A stretch of DNA of 64,000 nt from Lacisediminihabitans changchengi (lineage in GTDB: Bacteria; Actinomycetota; Actinomycetes; Actinomycetales; Microbacteriaceae): positions 36,915 to 100,914 of the forward strand of contig NZ_JAEPES010000004.1 in NCBI RefSeq assembly GCF_016634425.1, in the 5' to 3' direction. The notes under the pieces are model-generated. The model was not told the origin of the DNA, made no database searches, and saw nothing but the letters and a program-made list of their open reading frames with translations. This document shows, one piece after another, positions 27,348-34,895 of the stretch. The translations under genes were made by a program, and so were the position numbers. Positions within the stretch are counted from its first letter, which is position 1. Every line of letters begins with the position of its first letter.

Positions 27348-28064
27348 CGGCACTGGAGTGGTTATCACCACCACTGGCGAAGGCAGCAAACTTCACAACG
27401 TGTTCGGAGTAGTCGCTCGGGTAGAGGTGGGCGTAGATCGTGTCGGTGGTCGTGATGCTGGTGTGACCTAGCCAGCGGCTCACCTTGTACGGCAACCAGC
27501 CACAAGGACGCTGCCGTGTGCCGCACGTCGTGCACGCGCATCTCCTGCAAGCCGAGCGCCCACAGCGTTGGACGGAAGTAGTTGCGGCGAAAACTGCCCA
27601 CGTCCAGAACGCGGTCGTAGTTGATCTTGGCTACTCCCCCGACTTTTCGCCCGAGCCAGAGAAGCGCTTAACTGTCGCGGCTGCGGGGATGCGGCATCCG
27701 ATATCAGCGGAGTTCTGCGATGAGCATTGCGTCCCCCAGCGGGACGTCGCGTTTGGAGCGTTTCAAATTCGGAGTCCTGACGACCCACTTCGCGTTGACG
27801 CGCGCCGAGACCCAAACACTGGGAGGATGCGGTTGTCGTGTATCGCCCGATAGCCGAGATTGGTGCACGCAGCTTCAAACCTGGAGCGCTGACGAGCAGG
27901 CTCGCCTCGATGTCGCGGACTGTCTTCGGGTTCTTCAGGAGTGCGTCCGTGCTGTTGCCCTCGGCTAGCTCGTTCTCCACCTTCAGGGCGAACCGTTCTG
28001 CCTCCCGCTTGACCGTGGATGTGCGTTGCTTCTTGGTCTCTTCCTGAGCTGGAAATCGCACCAC
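27340..28064 (-). pseudogene. Decayed tyrosine recombinase (integrase)
   Basis: Pieces of a phage-type integrase appear in different frames. There is an N-terminal arm ('TSTVKREAERFALKVENELAEGN', from 28064), a middle piece ('TNLGYRAIHDNRILPVFG'), the catalytic HxxR box 'VHDVRHTAASLWL' near 27530, and the final 'VSRWLGHTSITTTDTIYAHLYP' with the terminal tyrosine in another frame, stopping at 27340-27342. At least two frameshifts break it. It overlaps the methyltransferase stop by 8 bases. It is the likely former mobiliser of the island. Confidence 0.8.
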
Positions 28065-28279
28065 TCCCGGGGACGTCAGCCTCGGAGGACTGTTCGACCA
28101 GCCGCTGCCGGATTACATCCGGCCCGGCATCAAGATCAAGGAGTAGTCCTCGGAGCAGATGGTCGCGTGCGTCGTCGGCACGTGAGCCGCTCCCGTGTGG
28201 CGCCCCACGCTCGGGTCGTCCGAGAGCGGCCAGCCCGGCCACGGGCAGCATTGTCGGAGGTGCTCGTTACCCTGAGCAA

Positions 28280-29134
28280 ATGACAACAAATTGGCTTCCG
28301 GCAGAAACAGACTTGTCCCGGTTCGCGACGCTCGTAGATGGAATTCCGCAGTGGATGCGGCCCTCGTTAGACGCTTGGTACAAGGACGTACTCAAGCCGG
28401 GCCACGGCGAGATGATGACCTGGCCGACGCCCATGATCGTTCAATACGACGCTCGAATGCAGCGGACGATCCCGCTCTCGGGATCCTTTTCCCCCTATGA
28501 GCCTTCTACCATCCGAGCGCTGCTCACGGAGAAGGAAGAGCTGGACTTCATCGACTTTGTGGTCGCGACCATTGCAGAGAAGTTTGGCTCCGGAACCCAC
28601 CATCTAACGTCCCTTGAGGCCCTCCTCGTCAGCGGGAACTCTGCTTGGTCTGTCGGAACACGGGAAGGGTTGGCTGGGCTAGAGCGTCGCGTTCCCATAG
28701 GAGTGCAGGAAGCTGCGGAACATGTGATTGATACTCCGGGGCATGCTGGCGATCTGCTCTCGCAAGCGTGGCACGCCGTCTTTGGTCTGGAACCCGATTA
28801 CGAGAAGGGCTATGCAAAGTCGATCAAGGCTGTGGAGGCTGTGGCGATCCCTCTCGTAAGCCCGAACCATAAGCTCGCGTCGCTTGGCACCGTAGTGGGC
28901 CAGATGCGCGCGGATGGAGATTGGTCCCTCGCTCTGGTTCGTGAGCACCCGACGCAGACGAGCGCGAGTGTCGTGCTTGGGACTGCTCAGGCACTTTGGA
29001 CCGGACAGAACGACAGGCATGCTGGACAGTCCGACTATGTGCCGACGACCCGACGCGACGCGGAAGCCGCCGTGATGATGGCAGTGTCGCTCGTCCAATG
29101 GTTCGCGTCAGGGCTCGTGGCCCGCTCCGCCTAA
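28280..29134 (+). CDS. Abortive-infection-like protein, candidate defence gene
   Basis: This 284-residue soluble protein shows no clear catalytic domain in residues 1-150. The C-terminal third ('LGTVVGQMRADGDWSLALVREH ... LWTGQNDRHAGQSDYVPTTRRDAEAAVMMAVSLVQWF') resembles the Abi C-terminal/HEPN-like pattern, with an R-H-x-G element followed by an alanine-rich helix. This is pattern matching and could be wrong. ATG 28280 is chosen; the upstream in-frame region lacks plausible coding. It is the last gene before attR, a common spot for defence cargo. Confidence 0.5.
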   Translation: MTTNWLPAETDLSRFATLVDGIPQWMRPSLDAWYKDVLKPGHGEMMTWPTPMIVQYDARMQRTIPLSGSFSPYEPSTIRALLTEKEELDFIDFVVATIAEKFGSGTHHLTSLEALLVSGNSAWSVGTREGLAGLERRVPIGVQEAAEHVIDTPGHAGDLLSQAWHAVFGLEPDYEKGYAKSIKAVEAVAIPLVSPNHKLASLGTVVGQMRADGDWSLALVREHPTQTSASVVLGTAQALWTGQNDRHAGQSDYVPTTRRDAEAAVMMAVSLVQWFASGLVARSA

Positions 29135-29515
29135 ACCCGGCGAAAACCCGTCCGACCGCGCTCCGCTGGGGTGATCCGGGGCGAACCGACTCTGCCCCCA
29201 CTCTTCCTCAGAAAACGCCGGAATTGCGGGCCACGGCGGGGTAAAGCGGGCGAGGTCGGTTCAGCGTGGTTCACGTAAGAGAAGGTATGCGCGCGGGCTT
29301 TTAATCCGTGGGTCGTCGGTTCGAGCCCGACGGGGCCCACCCTAAGAATCACTGCAATTGTGGGGATGTGGAGCTCTACGCCCCGCCCGTTGGGCCAGGG
29401 GTATGGCGCTTGCCCACACAGTGAGTCGATCGTGTGTGCTGATGGTCACGGCGGGAAGGGCGAATGTCGCGTCGGCGAGGATGGCGCAGCTAGCTTGACG
29501 CTCGTACTTTAGTCA
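29135..29515. other. Island right end and flank without genes
   Basis: No gene is seen. It contains an inverted pair GAACCGAC (29183-29190) and GTCGGTTC (29255-29262), the attR copy at 29298-29341, and 150 bases of plain flank before the promoter of the ArsR fusion gene. Confidence 0.6.
29298..29341. repeat. attR: partial tRNA-Lys copy
   Basis: 44-bp perfect copy of the tRNA-Lys 3' end. The D arm and acceptor 5' strand are missing, so it is not a functional tRNA gene. Confidence 0.9.
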
Positions 29516-29528
29516 GTGATCATTGACT
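29495..29528 (+). promoter_or_regulatory. Promoter and operator of the ArsR fusion gene
   Basis: TTGACG (29495-29500) and GATCAT (29518-29523) are 17 bases apart. The -10 lies inside the near-palindrome GTCAGTGATCATTGAC (29513-29528, two mismatched pairs), a likely autorepressor site. The predicted transcript start is at or next to the ATG at 29531, so the mRNA may be leaderless. Confidence 0.55.
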
Positions 29529-29530
29529 CA

Positions 29531-30217
29531 ATGAATGCTGAGTGGATTGCAGAACTCCAGCGCCGCGCGGCCAAGCACGCAGCGCTATCAGACCCGACGC
29601 GCCTGTCGATCGTTGACCTGCTCTTGTTCGGCGACCAGACACCGAGCGAACTCCGGCACGTGCTCGAGCTCCCATCGAATCTCGTCGCGCACCACCTGAA
29701 GGTGCTCGAGGCGGAGGGCATGGTCATCCGCACTCGGTCTGAGGCCGATCAGAGGCGCAATTATGTACACCTGGTGCGCGCGACTCTCGACGGCATCCAC
29801 GTCGGTCGACCGCGAGCGGTGAGTCGCGTGGTTTTCGTCTGTACCGCCAACTCCGCTCGGTCACAGCTTGCTGCGGCGCTCTGGAGTCAGGCGAGCACGA
29901 TTCCTACAGCATCCGCCGGAACCCATCCGGCCGCACATATCGCGCCCGGCGCTATCGACACCGCAGACCGGCACGGGATGACCCTTACTGCCGCGAGTCC
30001 GCGGCAACTGGATGACGTTATCGCGGCCCACGATTTTGTCATCACCGTGTGCGACAACGCCCACGAGGAACTCGATAGCGTCGGCGACCTGCACTGGTCG
30101 GTACCCGACCCCGTCAGGGCCGGCAGCGTCGATGCATTCGATGCGGCGTTCGACGAGCTGTCCAAGCGCGTCACTGATCTCGCCCCCCTTCTCACTCCGC
30201 TCAACCGGATCGGATAA
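29531..30217 (+). CDS. ArsR-type repressor fused to low-MW phosphatase/arsenate reductase
   Basis: This 228-residue fusion has an ArsR-family winged helix at residues ~1-90 ('ALSDPTRLSIVDLLLFGDQTPSELRHVLELPSNLVAHHLKVLEAEGMV'). A low-molecular-weight phosphatase domain follows from ~98, with the P-loop 'CTANSARSQLAAAL' and 'WSVPDP' as acid loop. Such fusions occur in actinobacterial arsenic loci. I use ATG 29531; GTG 29516 would put the start inside the operator palindrome. The arsenate reductase follows 63 bases downstream. No arsenite pump gene is in the window. Confidence 0.85.
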   Translation: MNAEWIAELQRRAAKHAALSDPTRLSIVDLLLFGDQTPSELRHVLELPSNLVAHHLKVLEAEGMVIRTRSEADQRRNYVHLVRATLDGIHVGRPRAVSRVVFVCTANSARSQLAAALWSQASTIPTASAGTHPAAHIAPGAIDTADRHGMTLTAASPRQLDDVIAAHDFVITVCDNAHEELDSVGDLHWSVPDPVRAGSVDAFDAAFDELSKRVTDLAPLLTPLNRIG

Positions 30218-30280
30218 CGGCAATGACGTCGCACACCACTCGCGCCACCCCCGCACCATCTGAAACGAGAAAGCACGCAC

Positions 30281-30730
30281 ATGTCTGACAAGCCCACCGT
30301 TCTCTTCGTCTGCATTCACAACGCCGGCCGCTCACAGATGGCCGCCGGCTACATGACCGCGCTGTCAGGGGGTGCCGTCGAGGTCCGCTCGGGCGGGTCT
30401 GAGCCCGGCAACCAGATCAACCCGATGGCCATCCAGGCAATGGCCGAAGAGGGCATCGACATCTCCCAGGGTGTTCCACAGCTCATGACGACAGAGCAGG
30501 TCAAGGACTCGGATGTCGTCATCACCATGGGATGCGGCGACGTCTGCCCGATCTTCCCGGGCAAGCGCTACGAAGACTGGGAGCTGGTCGACCCCGCGGG
30601 CAAAAGCATCGACGAAGTTCGTCCGATCCGTGACGACATCAAGGCTCGAGTGGAAGCACTCCTCGCCGAGCTGCTCCCCGCGAACCACCGACCTGGGACA
30701 ACTTTGACGCCGGCAAGCTCGCAGCGTTGA
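30281..30730 (+). CDS. arsC: Arsenate reductase ArsC, LMW-phosphatase type
   Basis: This 149-residue enzyme reduces arsenate to arsenite. The P-loop 'CIHNAGRSQMAAGYM' carries the nucleophilic Cys and Arg, and 'TMGCGDVCPIFPGKRYEDWELVDPAG' carries the redox cysteines and acid loop. In mycothiol producers such enzymes use mycothiol/mycoredoxin or thioredoxin. The last ~17 residues ('ANHRPGTTLTPASSQR') extend past the usual end and may be a recent read-through. It likely shares the operator of the upstream fusion gene. Confidence 0.9.
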   Translation: MSDKPTVLFVCIHNAGRSQMAAGYMTALSGGAVEVRSGGSEPGNQINPMAIQAMAEEGIDISQGVPQLMTTEQVKDSDVVITMGCGDVCPIFPGKRYEDWELVDPAGKSIDEVRPIRDDIKARVEALLAELLPANHRPGTTLTPASSQR

Positions 30731-30809
30731 CATTCGTGGCCATCGCCGGTGACGAGCTGCGGGGATGACTCTCCGTGGACCGCTGTGTACGCGGCTCCAT
30801 GTCGTCGCA

Positions 30810-30971
30810 CTAGTTGCGGGTAACCCGCCAGATGCCGTAAATGACGCCGGGGATGTGAGCGAGCAGTTGGAGCAGGAAGGCCCACAGCACTCGGATCGTC
30901 AGGCCCTCTTTGAGTAGTACCGCAAGGAATGGCAGGAAGAAACACAAGATGATGAGCAGGACATTTTTCAT
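30810..30971 (-). CDS. Pmp3/YqaE-family small membrane protein
   Basis: ATG at 30971 and TAG at 30810-30812 encode 53 residues with two hydrophobic helices, 'VLLIILCFFLPFLAVLLKEG' and 'VLWAFLLQLLAHIPGVIYGIWRV'. The 'FLPFLAVLLKEG' and 'HIPGVIYGIW' elements are hallmarks of the Pmp3/YqaE (UPF0057) family, linked to membrane potential and salt stress. GAGAAAGTG upstream can serve as ribosome binding site. It stands alone, convergent with arsC. Confidence 0.85.
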   Translation of the reverse strand: MKNVLLIILCFFLPFLAVLLKEGLTIRVLWAFLLQLLAHIPGVIYGIWRVTRN

Positions 30972-31231
30972 TGTCGTTCACTTTCTCTTCGATGGGCTCC
31001 AACTGGCACCCGCACCGCCGGTGACGGCGCTTCACTGCTACTGAGACGCAGATCGCCCCGAAAACGTCACGCTTTTGGTTTCATACTCCGCCGGTGTGAA
31101 TCACCGTCGATGATTCTGCTTCGGCAGCGACTCTGCGCTCGGATGGGGGGACCGCACGTTGGCGCAGGCCTTAGGTCCCATCGAGTGAGCCACCAAGCGG
31201 CACACTGAGCGAAAGACGAGGGGGCGAGTGG

Positions 31232-32635
31232 ATGACCGGCACCGCAACGCAGTCGCGACTCTCGACTCCGTCTGCCAGACACGAGGCCCACTATCGTTCC
31301 CGCGCCCGGGTCGGCGACCTCATCGCCATCACTCTGTGGGTGTCGTCCGCCATCTCGGTGGGGCTGTTCCTCGTCTCCGGCGGGACGGCTCGTTTCGGGT
31401 CGGCTTCGGATGCTGTGACGAGCCTTGGAATCATGGCCGGCCTGGTCGGCACGAACTTCGTGCTCGCGATGCTGATCTTCGCCGCGCGGATCCCGGTCAT
31501 CGACCGGGCGATCGGCCACGACCGTGCCATCGCGGTGCATCGAGCCCTGGGCAAGCCCGCCTTCCTACTGTTGATCGGCCACGCCTTGTTGCTTCTCATC
31601 GGGTACGCCTTCGCTTCGGGCCTCAACCCGATCGCGGAGATCGCGCCGCTGTTCGCGATACCAGACATGTGGCTGGCGCTGGTGGGAATCATCCTTCTGA
31701 CGATCGTGGTGGGAAGCTCGCTCGCGAGCATTCGACACCGGTTCAGCTATGAGACCTGGCATCTGATTCACCTGGTGAGCTACGCCGCGGTGCTCGTCTC
31801 TATCCCGCACCAGCTGAGCATCGGCAGCGTATTCCTTCCGTTGAGTTTCGAGCGAGCATATTGGCTCGTGCTCTATCTGCTCGCGTTCGGAGCCATATTC
31901 ACCCATCGCTTCCTCGAGCCACTGCTGTCGAGCATCCGCCACAACCTCCGTGTCGATCGTGTGGTCATCGAGGCGCCGGGGGTGGTGTCGATCTATCTGC
32001 GCGGCCGTCGACTTCATTCGCTGCGCGCGGCGGGCGGGCAGTTTCTGGTCTGGCGGTTTTGGACGCCGGGAACCTGGTGGCACTCCCATCCCATTTCGCT
32101 CTCTGCCGCCCCGACAGACACCGAACTACGTATTACCGTGCGCGATCTAGGGGAAGGCAGCCGCAGCATCAGCGCGGTGAGAGCGGGCACCCGGGTGTGG
32201 TTCGAAGGTCCGTACGGCGTATTCACCGATGCTGGCCGCACAGCAAAGAAACTCGCGATCGTGGTCGCCGGTATCGGCATCACGCCGGTGCGCGCACTCC
32301 TCCAAGATTCACGGCTGCTGCCCGGCGAAGCATCAGTCCTGCTGCGCGCATCCACCCCCAATGACACCTTCCTCTGGGGCGAGATCGACGAGCTGGCGCG
32401 GGACAAGGGCATCACCGTCACGAAAATGATCGGCCCGCGCAGCACCAGCGGACCAGGATGGATGACCGAGAAGGCCGCCGAGCGCGGCGCCACCCTGCAG
32501 AACATCTTCCCCGATCTGACCCGGAGCGATCTCTACCTGTGCGGCCCGACCGCGTGGCTCACGCTGATCGAAGCAGATGCCCAGGCGTCGGGTCTTCCGC
32601 ACCACCAGATTCACGCGGAGCGTTTCGATTGGTGA
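31232..32635 (+). CDS. Ferric-reductase-like flavocytochrome (ferredoxin reductase family)
   Basis: This 467-residue membrane oxidoreductase has about six helices of a ferric-reductase-like b-heme domain in residues ~30-215, with His pairs in 'HRALGKPAFLLLIGHALLLL' and 'YETWHLIHLVSYAAVLVSIPHQL'. A cytoplasmic FAD/NAD(P)H domain follows, with 'HPISLSAAP' for FAD and 'AGIGITPVRALL' and 'LYLCGPTAWL' for NAD(P). It should move electrons from NAD(P)H across the membrane. Its stop overlaps the FMN-binding protein gene (GTGA), a probable electron acceptor. Confidence 0.9.
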   Translation: MTGTATQSRLSTPSARHEAHYRSRARVGDLIAITLWVSSAISVGLFLVSGGTARFGSASDAVTSLGIMAGLVGTNFVLAMLIFAARIPVIDRAIGHDRAIAVHRALGKPAFLLLIGHALLLLIGYAFASGLNPIAEIAPLFAIPDMWLALVGIILLTIVVGSSLASIRHRFSYETWHLIHLVSYAAVLVSIPHQLSIGSVFLPLSFERAYWLVLYLLAFGAIFTHRFLEPLLSSIRHNLRVDRVVIEAPGVVSIYLRGRRLHSLRAAGGQFLVWRFWTPGTWWHSHPISLSAAPTDTELRITVRDLGEGSRSISAVRAGTRVWFEGPYGVFTDAGRTAKKLAIVVAGIGITPVRALLQDSRLLPGEASVLLRASTPNDTFLWGEIDELARDKGITVTKMIGPRSTSGPGWMTEKAAERGATLQNIFPDLTRSDLYLCGPTAWLTLIEADAQASGLPHHQIHAERFDW

Positions 32636-33066
32636 GGGCGCGCGCAACGATCGTGGGCGTCGTGGGTTCCGCGACGGTTATCGCCGTCGCCTGGCTCGTG
32701 GGAGGCACCCTCGAAGGGAAGACGACTGCCCCCACGAGCACCACATCGACGCCGGGCAACTCCACCTCGCCGTCTGGCGCAGCGTCGGTCTCGGGCACAT
32801 TCGACGGCGCAACGGAGTCCACCCGCTACGGGACCGTGCAGGTCAAGATCGTCGTCGTCGCCGGGAAGATCACCGACGTCGTCGCCACCAAACTCACCGA
32901 TCAGGGCGGCCGTTCGGTACAGATCAGCAATAGGGCAGCGCCGATTCTGCGCGCCGAGGTCATCAAGGCCCAGTCGGCAAAGGTCAGTTCGGTCAGCGGC
33001 GCCACCTACACCGCCCGGGGCTACCTCTCTTCGGTGCAGTCAGCGCTCGACAAAGCCGGGCTCTGA
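32632..33066 (+). CDS. FMN-binding (flavinylated) extracytoplasmic protein
   Basis: This 144-residue protein has an N-terminal membrane anchor ('TIVGVVGSATVIAVAWLVGG'), a Ser/Thr-rich spacer and an FMN-binding domain. It ends with 'SSVSGATYTARGYLSSVQSAL', which fits the SGAT-x-T flavinylation motif where FMN is attached to threonine. The GTG lies in the reductase stop, so the pair is translationally coupled. It likely receives electrons from the flavocytochrome on the outer face. The needed flavin transferase (ApbE) is not in the window. Confidence 0.88.
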   Translation: MRARATIVGVVGSATVIAVAWLVGGTLEGKTTAPTSTTSTPGNSTSPSGAASVSGTFDGATESTRYGTVQVKIVVVAGKITDVVATKLTDQGGRSVQISNRAAPILRAEVIKAQSAKVSSVSGATYTARGYLSSVQSALDKAGL

Positions 33067-33281
33067 TCGACTCGGTCAGGGTCGACCGGCGATCTTCGTA
33101 ATCGTGAGGGCGAGCGGGCTGCCACCGGGATCGTGGATCTCGGCCTCGCGACTAAGCCACGACGATGCGATGGGAAATCCGCACGAAACAGAGGCGACTT
33201 AGAGTGGCGAAGACCCTGCGGCCCAGCGCCAAAGATCGGTCGAGCCGGTGCCGAGTGCATCGGGGAACCAGGAGGCTCCGT

Positions 33282-33899
33282 ATGACCATCCCCTCTCGCT
33301 CCTTCACCGTCGCCGTCTTCTGCGGCTCCAGCCCGGGCAACAGCCCGGTGTTCATCGAGGCCGCGGTCTCCGTCGGACGGCGGCTGGCCGAACGCGGGAT
33401 CGGCATCGTCTACGGCGGCGGGCACGTCGGGTTAATGGGGGCAGTGGCAGACGCCGCGATGGCTGCGGGCGGAACGGTGACCGGCGTCATCCCTTACTCT
33501 CTGCAGCAGCGCGAGGAGAGCAACGGCCAGGTTAGCGAGCTCATCGTCGTCGAGACGATGCACGAGCGCAAGTCGGTCATGGCCGAGCGCTCTGACGCGT
33601 TTCTGGCCCTCCCCGGGGGCCCGGGAACGCTCGAGGAGATCACCGAACAGTGGACCTGGGCGCAGTTGGGCATCCACGAGAAGCCGTGTGGCTTTCTCAA
33701 CGTGGCCGGGTACTACGACCCGATGATCGCCATGGTGGCCGCCATGCGCGACAACGGCTTCACCCATCCGCGGTACACCGACATGGTGCACTTCGATGCG
33801 GACCTCGACGCGCTGGTCGATGGTTTCCTGAGCTATGAGCCGCCGACCAGGCTCGCGATGTCACCTGGCGCCGAGCTCAGCCAGACTGTGCTGCCCTGA
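33282..33899 (+). CDS. LOG-family Rossmann protein (TIGR00730)
   Basis: This 205-residue protein has the LOG motif 'PGGPGTLEEITEQWTWAQLG' and N-terminal 'VAVFCGSSPGNSPVF', typical of cytokinin riboside 5'-monophosphate phosphoribohydrolases, which release a base from nucleoside monophosphates. AGGAGG lies 8 bases before the ATG. The 215 bases upstream hold no gene; a minus-strand open stretch with a stop at 33076-33078 could be an eroded C-terminus. The physiological substrate in this organism is unknown. Confidence 0.9.
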   Translation: MTIPSRSFTVAVFCGSSPGNSPVFIEAAVSVGRRLAERGIGIVYGGGHVGLMGAVADAAMAAGGTVTGVIPYSLQQREESNGQVSELIVVETMHERKSVMAERSDAFLALPGGPGTLEEITEQWTWAQLGIHEKPCGFLNVAGYYDPMIAMVAAMRDNGFTHPRYTDMVHFDADLDALVDGFLSYEPPTRLAMSPGAELSQTVLP

Positions 33900-33993
33900 T
33901 CGCAGCACTCCCAGGTCGCGAACGTGGCTGCGGGGCTTCCGTGCGCGCTGTCAATCCCCACGGCCCGTTTCGCCGCCCCGGTAAAGTCGCAGG

Positions 33994-34878
33994 GTGACCC
34001 ACACCGAGACCGTCCCGAGCGAGGTGCGCGACGCGCCGCTGCTGCTCGGCCGCTACCGCCCCCTGGGCCTCCTGGCGAAAGGCGGAAGCTCCCTCGTGTA
34101 CCGCGGGCACGACACCCACCTGGGTCGGGATGTCGCCATCAAATTGTTCGCCGCCGGCGGCGCCTCAGAGACTGTGCAGTTCCATGACGAGCTGCGCGTT
34201 CTCGCCGAGCTGAGCCACCACGGGGTGGTCACCATCCTCGATGCCGGCGTCGACGACTCGACGCCGACTGACCCGCGACCGTTCATCGTGATGGAACTCG
34301 TGCGCGGCGAGACCCTCCGGTCGATCCTTGCCGCGCGCGAGCTCTCGCCACGCCGCATCGGCGAAATGGTGTTCGAGGTCGCCGAGGCACTGGAATACGT
34401 GCACGCCCGGGGGGTGATCCATCGCGACATCACCCCGTCGAACATCATGATGGTCGACTACGGCACCACATTCTCGCGCCCGCGGGCACGCTTGACCGAC
34501 TTCGGTATCGCCATCGACTCGTCGACGGTTCCGGAGAGCGACGGCACCACCACGGGCACCGCCGCATACCTGAGCCCCGAGCAGGTACGAAGAGAGACGA
34601 TGACGAGCGCGGTCGACATCTACTCGCTCGGCCTGGTGTTGCTTGAATGCTTCACCCGGCGCATCGCCTTCCCGGGCGATGCTCTGCAGTCCGCCACGGC
34701 GCGCGTCGGCCACGAACCGCCGCTGGTCGATGCCCTCCCCGGTTCGTGGAGCGACCTGGTGCATGCGATGACCGAGCAAGACCCCGCTGCACGCCCGACG
34801 GCGGCGGAGGTTGCCACCGCTGCGCGACGCGAGCTGCGATCGGCGCGACATAAAAAGAGCCGCAAGAACGAGGGCTGA
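33994..34878 (+). CDS. Serine/threonine protein kinase with altered catalytic loop
   Basis: This 294-residue soluble kinase domain has no membrane segment. The glycine loop 'LLAKGGSSLVYRG' is atypical, while VAIK Lys50, Glu66, HRD (143-145), Asn150 and DFG (169-171) are present. The loop reads HRDITPSN, so Thr147 replaces the usual catalytic-loop lysine. The activation segment 'GTAAYLSPEQ' is normal. GTG start. The next gene, on the other strand, is the GGDEF protein. Confidence 0.85.
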   Translation: MTHTETVPSEVRDAPLLLGRYRPLGLLAKGGSSLVYRGHDTHLGRDVAIKLFAAGGASETVQFHDELRVLAELSHHGVVTILDAGVDDSTPTDPRPFIVMELVRGETLRSILAARELSPRRIGEMVFEVAEALEYVHARGVIHRDITPSNIMMVDYGTTFSRPRARLTDFGIAIDSSTVPESDGTTTGTAAYLSPEQVRRETMTSAVDIYSLGLVLLECFTRRIAFPGDALQSATARVGHEPPLVDALPGSWSDLVHAMTEQDPAARPTAAEVATAARRELRSARHKKSRKNEG

Positions 34879-34895
34879 GTAGGCGGCCTTTGCCG

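Larger units (their letters stand above)
25048..29341. mobile_element. 4.25-kb genomic island integrated in tRNA-Lys
   Basis: Perfect 44-bp direct repeats (25048-25091 and 29298-29341) covering the anticodon-loop-to-3' end of tRNA-Lys flank four genes: HNH nuclease, m5C methyltransferase, broken tyrosine integrase and an Abi-like protein. The left copy is the intact tRNA and the right copy is the displaced end. Codon use inside is less GC-rich than in neighbours. The decayed integrase implies the island is now fixed. Confidence 0.9.

Noticed and set aside
28048..28146. Mug-type DNA glycosylase fragment
   Set aside because: The resemblance is limited to a few residues around 'LPDYIRPG'; too short to assign.
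29298..29341. Second tRNA-Lys gene
   Set aside because: Only the anticodon-to-3' part is present; the D arm and 5' acceptor strand are missing, so it is an att copy.
33076..33240. Minus-strand gene upstream of the LOG gene
   Set aside because: A protein-like tail ('SREAEIHDPGGSPLALTITKIAGRP') is visible but has no start or continuous upstream frame; at most an eroded remnant.
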